IMG/VR virus record: IMGVR_UViG_3300007538_000162
Span: 1-25,570 of that record
DNA length: 25,570 bases
Source: a virus
Reading direction: 5' to 3' (one strand)
The first letter of the stretch is position 1, and each line of letters begins with the position of its first letter. The position numbers and the translations under genes were made by a program. Of this stretch, positions 16,843-23,623 are shown one piece after another. The notes below the pieces were generated by a model that worked only from the letters and a program-made list of their open reading frames with translations, did no database searches and had not been told where the DNA came from.

Positions 16843-17670
16843 TCACGCTCCGCGCTTCGCTTCGGCCAGGGCGGCGTTCGCGATGTCCAGCGCGGAGAGA
16901 GCCCGGCGACTGCCGGGAGATGACCCATTCGCGCGAGAGCGAGGGGCCGAGGTTGCGGTTGCGGCGGCTCGCTTCTGTTCGCGAGCCTTCGCCAGTTGAT
17001 CCAGCGCAGAGCGAGAGGCGAGCCTCAGAGCCTGCTTCGGATTCTGGCGGGCGATGTCGAGGAGGTCCGCGTCGTTCTCGATGATCACGCCCAGCAGAGA
17101 CGCCGCCTCCTTGTTGCCGAACTCCTGGCCGAGTTCACCCGCCGTCAGCAGGGCCTCGTAGGAACTCGCCATCGTGTCGAGGAACTTCCGCTGCTCCAGG
17201 GCCGGCCTCAGAGGGGCCATGCCCTCATCGACCGTCTTGCGAGCCTCCTCGCGCGCCGCCTGCTTCGCGTAGAAGCTGACCAGCTCGCGAGCCGTGGCGC
17301 CCTCGGGGGGCTCCTCGGTGTCCTCGACAGGAACCGGCTTCGGAGCAGGCTTCTCGGCCTGCGCCTTCAACAGCCCCTCGATCGCGGCGGTCAACGACCC
17401 GATCTGCGCCTCCAGGCGTTCGATCTTCGCGTCAGCGGCCGTGGTCGCGGCTGGCTGGACGGACTCGGGCTCGTCGCCTTCGTCCTCGTCGGACGGCTCA
17501 TCGCCGTCCTCCGTCCCCTCGGCTTCCGGGTCCGCGTCGCCCTCGTCCTCGTCCTCGATCTCGGAGAGCATCTGGTCAACGGACCCGTACAGGTCCATGA
17601 CCTCCTGCTCCGACGAGTCGTCGGCCGTGGAGTCCAGTTCAGCAGAGCCGGCGTCGGCTTCGGATTTCAT
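16843..17670 (-). CDS. Putative scaffolding protein, 275 aa
   Basis: The protein is highly acidic at its N-terminus (residues about 35-70 are almost all Glu, Asp, Gly, Pro and Ser). It has a coiled-coil-like stretch (DAKIERLEAQIGSLTAAIEG) near residue 82, a Pro-rich linker, a helical core and a basic Ala/Arg/Ser C-terminus ending in ALDIANAALAEAKRGA. Acidic, helical proteins with a basic C-terminal helix placed directly before the coat gene are typical phage scaffolds, and the basic C-terminus is the part that binds coat protein in P22. The start codon lacks a strong Shine-Dalgarno match, and the 46-base gap upstream holds a hairpin. The next gene, the coat protein, starts 11 bases later. Confidence 0.82.
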   Translation of the reverse strand: MKSEADAGSAELDSTADDSSEQEVMDLYGSVDQMLSEIEDEDEGDADPEAEGTEDGDEPSDEDEGDEPESVQPAATTAADAKIERLEAQIGSLTAAIEGLLKAQAEKPAPKPVPVEDTEEPPEGATARELVSFYAKQAAREEARKTVDEGMAPLRPALEQRKFLDTMASSYEALLTAGELGQEFGNKEAASLLGVIIENDADLLDIARQNPKQALRLASRSALDQLAKAREQKRAAATATSAPRSRANGSSPGSRRALSALDIANAALAEAKRGA

Positions 17671-17692
17671 GCTGAAACCCTACACGCGCACA

Positions 17693-17728
17693 GCGGCGGT
17701 TGAAAAGCGTTCGTTTTCATTTCGCCGC
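17693..17728 (-). promoter_or_regulatory. Inverted repeat / hairpin before the scaffold gene
   Basis: This is a nested inverted repeat in the largest gap of the structural operon. The outer arms, GCGGCG at 17693-17698 and CGCCGC at 17723-17728, and the inner arms, TGAAAA at 17701-17706 and TTTTCA at 17714-17719, are perfectly complementary. They are separated by a small internal loop, and the terminal loop is seven bases. On the minus strand the hairpin contains the stop codon of the zinc/winged-helix gene and lies upstream of the scaffold start. It has no U-run after it, so it is not a standard terminator. It could affect mRNA processing or the ratio of head proteins, or be a protein-binding site. 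Structure is seen; function is unknown. Confidence 0.55.
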
Positions 17729-18295
17729 CGATCGTGCAGCGACAGAGGGCAATGCGTAGACGCCGGGCTTCGTCCTGGTCAGCAACCCCTTCTTCGCCGC
17801 GGCCATCAGCGCGTTCTTCACGTCGCCGCGGCTGGCGGCGTCGCAGGAGTCCGCGATCGTGATCCAGTCCAGAGGCGTGTTCGCCGTCTTGAGCACGCCG
17901 ATCACCTGCCGCGTGACCTTCGCGACCGACTTCTTCTTCGCCCCGCCCAGCGTATCGGACCGCCTCTCAATCGGGTCGATCTCGCCCTTGCTCGCGATCC
18001 CCCACGCCTCGCGGGTCTTGTCCCACTCGCGACGGTTCCCGTACTGGAGCCCGTCCATCTCAGGGGGGTGCCGCTTGTCGCTGGAGTCGAACGTCCCGTT
18101 GACGACGCTGAAGCAGTCCACCAGCAGCGTCTCGGGCTTGATCACGCGGATCGGCTGGTTCCGTCCGCACATCGGGCACTCGACGCCAGGGAAGCCGAGC
18201 CTCGCCTGGTTCAAGTTCTCCCGCATGTTCATCCGAACCGTCCAGCGGTGGCTGCACCGCGTCTCCTCGGCGCATCGGAAGTCGTACAGGGCCAT
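17717..18295 (-). CDS. Zinc-ribbon plus winged-helix protein, 192 aa
   Basis: The start overlaps the portal stop as TGATG. The N-terminal 50 residues begin MALYDFRC and have Cys at 8, 14, 40 and 43, with the last pair as CPMC; this resembles the short zinc-ribbon of FmdB-like proteins. Residues about 126-182 (TRQVIGVLKTANTPLDWITI, then a second helix and the GLLTRTKPGVYAL hairpin) look like a winged helix-turn-helix with a wing ending in G-x-Y. A basic patch (GGAKKKSVAKVTRQ) precedes it. This predicts a DNA- or RNA-binding protein lying between portal and scaffold, an unusual place for a regulator. A DNA-packaging, head-completion or late-regulation role is inference. Confidence 0.75.
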   Translation of the reverse strand: MALYDFRCAEETRCSHRWTVRMNMRENLNQARLGFPGVECPMCGRNQPIRVIKPETLLVDCFSVVNGTFDSSDKRHPPEMDGLQYGNRREWDKTREAWGIASKGEIDPIERRSDTLGGAKKKSVAKVTRQVIGVLKTANTPLDWITIADSCDAASRGDVKNALMAAAKKGLLTRTKPGVYALPSVAARSAAK

Positions 18296-20184
18296 CAGAT
18301 ACCTCCAACCCCAGGCGGGCCGGGCTGCGGCTGCGGGGTGTCAGGACCGGCCTGCCCGCCGCTCGCGCTGACCGGCGACGGGCGACGCACGCCGTCCATC
18401 AACTGACCGGCGACGTCTCCGATCGGCCCCATGAACGCCTCGGGGTTCTCGCCGTAGATGTCGAAGATCCGCTCGATCGTGTTCTTGATCATCTCGGGCG
18501 GCAAGATCCCGACCTGGACGGCGGGGACGAAGTTCTGCACCACGAGGTTGATCGCCGCCACCAGCGAGATCAACTGCTCCTGCTGCCCTGCCGGGTCGCG
18601 GGGGATCATCGAGGACACGACGACCTCGACGTCGAAGCGACCGCTGATCTCCTGCGGGTTGAAGTCGAGGAACTCCGGCCCCTGCGGACCAGCGATGCGG
18701 ACCTGCTGAACGGACGTGCTCATCTGGCGGAAGATCGCCATCTGCTTGTCCATGACGCTCTGGAGCCACTCCGCGAACGTCTCCTGACGGACGCTCATCC
18801 GGGCCTTCGTGCCGCTGTCCGCGATCCGAGCAGCCGTCGCCGTCGTGGAGGCGTTGACCGCGCCGCGCTGCGCGCCGTCGATGGAGCCGATCTCCATCAT
18901 CGCCTGCCGCAGCACCGTCAGCACCAGGTCCGTGTCGCCGGGAGGCTTCATCTCCGGAAGCACGAAGAAGGCGTCGCGCACGTTGTCCGCGTTGACCGGC
19001 AGGACCGCCGACTCCTCGTCCGACTCCATGAAGTCGCGGAGCTTCTCCTCGTCGGCCAGCCCAGCCGCCATCAGCCCCTTGCGGCGGCTGTTCGTCCGGT
19101 GCTGGCGCAAGATGTACGCGATCTCGTCGTTCAGCCGAGTGCCGATCTCGCGGATCGACGCCAGGTCCGAGACGCTGGTGCTGAAGAAGTCGCCGGGCAC
19201 GTCCACGAACCGCAGGACGTCGTAGGACCAGCCCGGCATCGTCAGCCCGTCCTCCACCGAGCCGATCATCACCATGCCGTCAGGGGCCGAGTTCGGAGCC
19301 CAGAAGTAGGTCGTGTACCTGGACCGGGTGCCGCTGCGATCGACCCAGTGGTGCAGCTCGTAGATCGTCACCGCGTCGGGCTCGCTCAGATGCTGCCGAA
19401 TCGAGTCCGTCGCCTGCTCCTGCGCCATCGGCATCGACTGGATGTGAGCGTCGGCCTCGATCCCAGGCGGAAGCCGAAACAGGGGTGAACGCCGCACGTC
19501 CTCGAGCAGCACCGTGTACCGCTCCATGACCCAGGGGCAATCGCGGAGGTTCGCGAACCCGGCAGGCCGAAGCAGGTCCCACGGCGGGACGCGCCGCAGG
19601 TACGGAAGCGCGTTGTCCGACGTGAAGCCGACGTCCTCCTCGCGGAGCGCACGTTCGATCTGCACGCGGACCGGCGAGGGCAGGGTCGCCAGCTCGCCCG
19701 GGTCGCCGTCCTGCCCCGTCTCGTAGTCCGGGCTCTTGAACGCCGCCACCGAGTCCTTGCTGTCCCAGCCCACCTTCGCGATGCCGTGACCGCACAGAAG
19801 GGCGTCCAGCAGACACTCGCGGGCCACGCGGGTCGAGCCGTTCCGCCGCCAGAAGTAGTTACCGGCAGCGCCCATCACCCGCTGCTGGCCGAGCTGCTCG
19901 CGCTGCGTCGGGGCGAACGAGAACATCGGGGACCGGGGCATCATCGACGCGATGATCGTCTGCGACTGCGACAGCAGGTAGTTGATCCAGGGCCGGTCGG
20001 TTGGGACCGTCTGGTCCGGGCTGAACTGCTCCGTCTGGTCCATCCACCCCGGCTTGCCCTGGTACTCGCGCAAGATCCCCGACCAGAACCGCTCGTGCGG
20101 GGCCATCTCCGCGATCGACGCGCGAAACGCCTTCTTCCAGCCCTCGATCTCGTCGTCGCGAACCTGCCTGTGTCGAATCGCCAT
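18295..20184 (-). CDS. Portal protein, 629 aa
   Basis: The gene lies one base after the terminase stop, the usual position of the portal, and its 629-residue length fits podovirus portals. Recognisable portal features include WINYLLSQSQTIIASMMPRS near residue 66, the helical ARECLLDALLCGHGIAKVGWDS near residue 120 and RRVPPWDLLRPAGFANLRD near residue 205. The C-terminal region has ASTTATAARIADSGTKARMS near residue 445 and FAEWLQSVMDKQMAIFRQMS near residue 475. The final 30 residues are Pro/Gly-rich and probably disordered. It forms the dodecameric DNA channel at one capsid vertex and is the docking site for terminase and the adaptor. The family call is strong; I cannot assign a phage subgroup. 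Confidence 0.93.
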   Translation of the reverse strand: MAIRHRQVRDDEIEGWKKAFRASIAEMAPHERFWSGILREYQGKPGWMDQTEQFSPDQTVPTDRPWINYLLSQSQTIIASMMPRSPMFSFAPTQREQLGQQRVMGAAGNYFWRRNGSTRVARECLLDALLCGHGIAKVGWDSKDSVAAFKSPDYETGQDGDPGELATLPSPVRVQIERALREEDVGFTSDNALPYLRRVPPWDLLRPAGFANLRDCPWVMERYTVLLEDVRRSPLFRLPPGIEADAHIQSMPMAQEQATDSIRQHLSEPDAVTIYELHHWVDRSGTRSRYTTYFWAPNSAPDGMVMIGSVEDGLTMPGWSYDVLRFVDVPGDFFSTSVSDLASIREIGTRLNDEIAYILRQHRTNSRRKGLMAAGLADEEKLRDFMESDEESAVLPVNADNVRDAFFVLPEMKPPGDTDLVLTVLRQAMMEIGSIDGAQRGAVNASTTATAARIADSGTKARMSVRQETFAEWLQSVMDKQMAIFRQMSTSVQQVRIAGPQGPEFLDFNPQEISGRFDVEVVVSSMIPRDPAGQQEQLISLVAAINLVVQNFVPAVQVGILPPEMIKNTIERIFDIYGENPEAFMGPIGDVAGQLMDGVRRPSPVSASGGQAGPDTPQPQPGPPGVGGI

Positions 20185-20185
20185 C

Positions 20186-21679
20186 TCAGAACCTGTTTCG
20201 CTTGAGCTTCTTCGTCAGACGGTCCTGCCGCCGCTGGTGCGCCTTGAAGTCGTGGATCGTCCACTCGCCAAGAGGCTTGATCCCACGCTTCGACTCCTCG
20301 GCCCCATACCCGGCCTCCGAGCGCTCGAACTCTCCGATGATGCCGTATCGGAGCGCATCAAGGGCGTGATCTGCACAGGAAGCGTCGATCCGGTCCCGCA
20401 CGTTGCCCTCGTCGTCGCAGACGTAGACGTAGGAGCGGACCTCGCGGATCAGGTTCCGACACGCCGACGAGATCCGAAGCTGCGGCACCCCCGTCTCGGG
20501 GTGCGGGATCAGCAGCCGCTCCACGGTCTTGATGCCGTCGATGACGCTGCCGCTGCCCTTCTTCGTCACCCGGGCCGGGATGCCGGCCTTCCGGTAGTGG
20601 AACACGTCCTGCGTGCCCTTGCTGACGTCGCAGTACACCGTCACGAGCCCGCGGTGTTCGTGGATCGGACCGACACGCCGCACCCACGACTCCCCAGGCC
20701 CCTCGACGTGCGTCGGCAGGCGGTCGGCGTAGATCTCGTCCACGACGTAGATCGCCCCGGTTGGGGCGTGCTGGCCGATCAGCAGGAAGCAGCCAGGCGA
20801 CGCCCAGCCCCAGTCCTGGCCGCCCCACCACCGCATGTCCTCATCGGGGATCAGGTCGGGCTCGATGATGTGGATCAGCGGATCGAACGACTGGTAGACC
20901 AGCCCCTCGAACGTGTCCCAGGACGCCATGAAGTCGCGCTTGAACCACCGCTCGGGGAGCATCGCGCGCATGCGCTCCAGCTCCTTCCGCGGATACCAGG
21001 GATTCTGCTCCGTGGTCCAATGGTGGATTCCGGTGTCCTCGAGGAAGTCCCTGGCGTCCCACAGCGTCGGCTTCGCCCAGGAATCGGGACGCGGGGAGCC
21101 GGTGCCGATCAGCCACCCCTCCTTGTCCGACAGACGGTTCCGAATCTGCAAGTACGAGGCGTAGGGCAGCGTCGCGATCTCGTCGGCCCACACGCCGCTG
21201 ACCGCAGCGCCCTGGAGCTGCGTCTCGTCGAAGCCGGTCTTGCGCTGGATCAGACAGCCGCCCTCGAGCCAGATCTCACCGTCCACCTCGGAGATGATCA
21301 GCGGGGCCACACGCTGCAACACCGACCGGAACATCGCCCAGGACAGCGTGGTCAGGCTCATCGTCGGAGCCACGACCCAGAACGTCACCCGGGGCTTGTC
21401 CTTGCTCGCCTTCGGCTCCTTGCCGATCGGCTTCCAGTCGCACCCCGCCGTCAACGCCTTGACGGTCTCCATCACGATCCGCGCCGCCGCCTTCTCAGCC
21501 CCCATGTACGACTTGCCGGCACGGACGCCGCAGAACGCGAACGTGTCCCGGGACGGGTCGCGGTAGAACGCCTCTGACGGCGGGAACGGGCGCTCCTTGA
21601 GGTTCCGCAGCAGCGGACCCTGGATGTCCAGGCCACCGGGGCGGGCGTCGTCCCCGCGGCTCTTTGGACGCCCAGCCAT
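20186..21679 (-). CDS. terL: Terminase large subunit, 497 aa
   Basis: This is the ATP-driven DNA-packaging motor and nuclease. The Walker A motif is CGVRAGKSY near residues 50-58. The Walker B/catalytic segment is VSGVWADEIA with D166 and E167. A coupling motif (GTGSP) lies at 192-196. The C-terminal RNase H-like nuclease shows D289 in GGQDWGW, DE at 314-315 in VVDEIYAD, D351 in YCDVS, and the closing acidic motif CADHALDALRYG with D437 and D441. The 497-residue length is normal. The start overlaps the small terminase stop as TGATG and the portal begins one base after this gene's stop. Confidence 0.97.
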   Translation of the reverse strand: MAGRPKSRGDDARPGGLDIQGPLLRNLKERPFPPSEAFYRDPSRDTFAFCGVRAGKSYMGAEKAAARIVMETVKALTAGCDWKPIGKEPKASKDKPRVTFWVVAPTMSLTTLSWAMFRSVLQRVAPLIISEVDGEIWLEGGCLIQRKTGFDETQLQGAAVSGVWADEIATLPYASYLQIRNRLSDKEGWLIGTGSPRPDSWAKPTLWDARDFLEDTGIHHWTTEQNPWYPRKELERMRAMLPERWFKRDFMASWDTFEGLVYQSFDPLIHIIEPDLIPDEDMRWWGGQDWGWASPGCFLLIGQHAPTGAIYVVDEIYADRLPTHVEGPGESWVRRVGPIHEHRGLVTVYCDVSKGTQDVFHYRKAGIPARVTKKGSGSVIDGIKTVERLLIPHPETGVPQLRISSACRNLIREVRSYVYVCDDEGNVRDRIDASCADHALDALRYGIIGEFERSEAGYGAEESKRGIKPLGEWTIHDFKAHQRRQDRLTKKLKRNRF

Positions 21680-22128
21680 CAGCAGTTCTCGGGCTGCACG
21701 ACGATGATCTCCTTGCCCGCCGAGTCCTTCAGCCGCAACTGCCCGTCCACCGCCAGCACGCGGTCCAGACCAGCCGACGCCACCTTCAGCAGCGTCTCGT
21801 CCTTCATCGCGGCGCGGATCTCAGGGTCGTTCAGCCGGCTGTCCAGCTCCCCCAGCGCCTTCGCGGACACCTGGGCGAATCCCGCCGCCAGAGCCTTCTG
21901 CGTCGTCTCCAGCGAGGTCCAGAAGTCCGGGTCGCCACGGTCGTAGAGCTTCTGCGTCACACCCGACGCCAGCCCGAACTGCTTGTCCAGACGCCGAGCC
22001 AGCTTCGGCTCCAGCCCGAACCCCTCCTTCTTCTCAGCCACCGCAGCGCCCACAAGACGCTTCAGCACCGAGTTCGGATTCTTCCCGTCGCGCCCACGGC
22101 GCGCGTCCTTCGGCAGATCATCAGCCAC
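21679..22128 (-). CDS. terS: Candidate terminase small subunit, 149 aa (GTG start)
   Basis: The start is taken as GTG at 22128-22126, with AAGGAG seven bases upstream; the GTGGCTGA overlap places the stop of the preceding gene inside it. The 149-residue protein is largely helical, with basic residues at the N-terminus (DDLPKDARRGRDGKN), helices such as SVLKRLVGAAVAEKKEGFG and FAQVSAKALGELDSRLNDPE, and a short beta C-terminus ending IIVVQPENC. Size, helical core and position directly before the large subunit are those of small terminases, which recognise the packaging site. No helix-turn-helix signature can be pointed to with confidence, so the assignment rests mostly on gene order. Confidence 0.65.
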   Translation of the reverse strand: MADDLPKDARRGRDGKNPNSVLKRLVGAAVAEKKEGFGLEPKLARRLDKQFGLASGVTQKLYDRGDPDFWTSLETTQKALAAGFAQVSAKALGELDSRLNDPEIRAAMKDETLLKVASAGLDRVLAVDGQLRLKDSAGKEIIVVQPENC

Positions 22129-22294
22129 GACGCTGCTCCTTCCGCCCCGACCACTCCATCCGAACACGAACCTGGGCCAGCACGCGAGCCTCCTTCTCCG
22201 GCATCTCGCCGTCAACCACCATGATCGCAACACGCTCACGGTACGCCTCAACGGCGTCCTCCGGCCAGTCCCGAAGCGACTCAGGGAGCGTCAT
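22121..22294 (-). CDS. Small acidic/basic helical protein, 57 aa
   Basis: The ATG at 22294-22292 overlaps the stop of the 30-residue ORF as ATGA, so I prefer it to the GTG nine bases upstream. The protein reads MTLPESLRDWPEDAVEAYRE followed by a segment with AIMVVDGEMPEKEARVLAQV. This pattern (W-P-x-x-x-x-E-x-Y/F-x-E-R-x-A-I-M-x-x-D-G-x-x-x-x-x-E-A) matches a short motif I know from small proteins and C-terminal tails in phage and proteobacterial accessory regions, of unknown function. The C-terminus is basic. The gene ends inside the start of the small terminase candidate. Confidence 0.7.
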   Translation of the reverse strand: MTLPESLRDWPEDAVEAYRERVAIMVVDGEMPEKEARVLAQVRVRMEWSGRKEQRRG

Positions 22295-22383
22295 CGAGCC
22301 CACCCAGCCACCACCAACCGCACGCCGTCAGCAGGACACCAGACCCTGTTCCGGTACGAGCGACAGCAGCGGGGACAGCGCAT
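22291..22383 (-). CDS. Zinc-knuckle micro-ORF, 30 aa
   Basis: A 30-codon ORF fits between the regulator stop and the 57-residue gene with coupled ends: TGATG at 22385-22381 and ATGA at 22294-22291. The product is MRCPRCCRSYRNRVWCPADG followed by VRLVVAGWAR. CPRC, then 10 residues on CPADG, gives a C-P-x-C ... W-C-P-x-D-G-x-x-L pattern that closely follows small zinc-ribbon knuckles in other proteins, where the second half is C-P-x-D-G. It lacks the usual fourth Cys, but Cys7 or Asp could complete a site. No Shine-Dalgarno is seen, consistent with coupled translation. The coding claim rests on precise overlaps and the recognisable motif, not length. Confidence 0.6.
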   Translation of the reverse strand: MRCPRCCRSYRNRVWCPADGVRLVVAGWAR

Positions 22384-22808
22384 CACGACGACGGCAGGCA
22401 ATCGCCCGTCCACACGTCCTTGCGCCAGGCAAGTACATGACGGTCCAGAGCCTCAGACGCATCCAGCAGCGCATCCGAGTACCCAGCCGCCACACCCAGG
22501 TCGTAGTCCGACAACGGCTCCGAAGCAGGAGTCACGTCCTCCAGCTCGTCCAGAACCGGACCCCACCACCCCGACCATTCCTCCTGGAGAGCCTCCGACA
22601 GCAGCACGGACGGCAGAACCCCAAGAGCCCGAGCGAACTCCACCAGCGTCGAAACAGACGGCTCGCACCGACCACGCTCCACGTCCGAGACGTACTGGCG
22701 GCTGCACGACAACCGCTCCCCCAGCTCAGCCATCGTCAGCCCCAGCGACTGCCGACGTGCGCGAACAAGGCGACCGAGACGACCGCGAACGCTGACCCGA
22801 GTGACCAT
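22383..22808 (-). CDS. XRE/Cro-C1-type transcriptional regulator, 141 aa
   Basis: Residues about 12-70 form a classical HTH_3 domain: GRLVRARRQSLGLTMAELGE is the first helix pair and SRQYVSDVERG (36-46) the recognition helix, followed by PSVSTLVEFARALGV. The C-terminal 70 residues are acidic and Trp-rich (EEWSGWWGPVLDELEDV) and may mediate oligomerisation. There is no Shine-Dalgarno before the ATG, but a perfect TTGACA and a TAGCCT lie so close that the transcript would begin at or next to the start codon, so a leaderless mRNA is likely. The regulator heads the virion operon and faces an array of inverted repeats in the divergent region. It may be a lysogeny repressor or an early-to-late switch. 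Confidence 0.88.
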   Translation of the reverse strand: MVTRVSVRGRLGRLVRARRQSLGLTMAELGERLSCSRQYVSDVERGRCEPSVSTLVEFARALGVLPSVLLSEALQEEWSGWWGPVLDELEDVTPASEPLSDYDLGVAAGYSDALLDASEALDRHVLAWRKDVWTGDCLPSS

Positions 22809-22814
22809 GCGGAG

Positions 22815-22842
22815 AGGCTACACCCACCATTACCGCTGTCAA
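22815..22842 (-). promoter_or_regulatory. Candidate promoter of the regulator (leaderless)
   Basis: Reading the minus strand, TTGACA (complement of 22837-22842) is a perfect -35 element. After 16 bases comes TAGCCT (complement of 22815-22820), which matches the three most conserved positions of a -10 element. Transcription would start about seven bases later, at about 22808, the A of the regulator start codon. The -35 box overlaps the CCGCTGT arm of the inverted repeat at 22833-22839, so a protein bound there would compete with polymerase. The -10 match is weak and a host-specific sigma factor is possible. Confidence 0.5.
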
Positions 22843-22886
22843 CCAATAACCGTCTCGCGCGTCTACCGACGGTTCTATTACAGCGG
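22833..22886. promoter_or_regulatory. Nested inverted repeat, candidate operator
   Basis: Two perfect 7-base inverted repeats are nested. The outer pair is CCGCTGT at 22833-22839 and ACAGCGG at 22880-22886. The inner pair is AACCGTC at 22848-22854 and GACGGTT at 22868-22874. The inner half-site recurs as ATAACCGTC at 22846-22854 and, identically, at 22942-22950. The outer left arm overlaps the candidate -35 box of the regulator, so autoregulation by the XRE protein is a reasonable inference. It could also be an RNA or replication-origin structure. Confidence 0.55.
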
Positions 22887-22941
22887 AAACAGCCCTGACA
22901 GCACCTAACTAGCCGTAACTGCTGCGGAAAAGTGTACGCGG

Positions 22942-22955
22942 ATAACCGTCACGGT
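22942..22955. promoter_or_regulatory. Palindromic third half-site, candidate operator
   Basis: ACCGT at 22946-22949 region and ACGGT at 22951-22955 form a perfect 5-1-5 palindrome centred on the C at 22950 (ACCGTCACGGT at 22945-22955). It contains the 9-base ATAACCGTC copy of the upstream operator half-site. Together with the nested repeat 60-100 bases to the left it makes a three-site cluster in the divergent control region, as expected for a cooperative phage repressor. No convincing plus-strand promoter was found over it. Confidence 0.45.
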
Positions 22956-23590
22956 GCTGTGGAATTTGGGGGCGGGGGGAGGGGTGATTGTAGCTAGTAC
23001 GCAGGAGTCCCTTCTTCCCCGGAGGTACCCCTACCCCGGGGGGTGTCGCCGCCGCCGTCCACGTCGGTCTGTCTCCTGGCCAGCGCCTGCCAGCCCACCT
23101 GAGGCCGTACCAGCCACGCCAGCCCGTCCTGCCACACACACCCACGTCGGCCCATGTCTCGGCATCCGCAGCCCGTCCCGCGCCGGCCCCTGCCCCCGCT
23201 CCCCGCGCTCGCTTCGCTCGCGCTCCGTGTCTCTGCTTCGGCTGGGCTGGACTCTCGCCGGTGCTGAGCCTGCGCGCGCTCGAGCTGCTGTCGCCGGTGC
23301 TTCAACCGTGCAAGCGACTGCGCGCGGGCTGGGGACGGCCTCTCGCGCGCCACCTGCTGACCGGGCTGGCACTGACACCGGCGCTGACACTAGGACGGTG
23401 GCGCATGCGAGCGCGGCTTGTGGAGGCGGCTGGATGGGTGGCGCACTCCCTCCCCCTCCTTCCTCCCCTACCCCTCGAGCGCCTTCCTCCCCCGCTCCAC
23501 CCACAAGAACCGCTAGACGTCGCCGTTGCGCGAAGATTCTTGAACTTCCCTGTAGACAGCCCGGGGAGTCTAGGGCATGCTTCTCTTATC

Positions 23591-23614
23591 AGCCCGATGG
23601 GACGGGCTGGGGAG
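23591..23614 (+). promoter_or_regulatory. Hairpin plus ribosome binding site before the 71-aa gene
   Basis: Arms AGCCCG (23591-23596) and CGGGCT (23603-23608) are perfectly complementary, with loop ATGGGA. A GGGGAG ribosome site follows at once (23609-23614), nine bases before the ATG. The loop ends in GGGA, the same four bases that form the loop in the other copies of this pre-start hairpin further right. It therefore looks like a slightly divergent first member of the series. Confidence 0.6.
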
Positions 23615-23623
23615 ACAGACACC

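Larger units (their letters stand above)
22809..23623. other. Non-coding divergent control region, about 815 bases
   Basis: No convincing gene is seen between the regulator and the first plus-strand gene; the open frames here are low-complexity Arg/Pro/Ala-rich translations without a ribosome site. The left 150 bases hold the operators and promoter. A G-rich run, with only one C and one A, lies at 22968-22984. The plus strand is then C-rich, with a near-pure pyrimidine tract at about 23446-23476. The motif CTGACAC occurs twice 12 bases apart (23372-23378 and 23384-23390), with a CTGACC just before. These traits could suit an origin of replication or a long leader region, but I cannot show either. 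Confidence 0.5.

Noticed and set aside
22968-22984. Classical four-tract G-quadruplex
   Set aside because: Only three G runs are present, and they cannot be split into four tracts of three with loops, so only a two-tier or intermolecular form is possible.
22994-23353. 119-codon minus-strand open frame in the control region
   Set aside because: The Arg/Ala/Gln-rich start looks helical, but there is no ribosome site and no motif, and the rest is Gly/Arg low complexity.
23530-23590. Plus-strand promoter shortly before the first array gene
   Set aside because: TAGACA and CATGCT are 17 bases apart near 23550-23580, but the -10 match is poor and no other evidence supports it.
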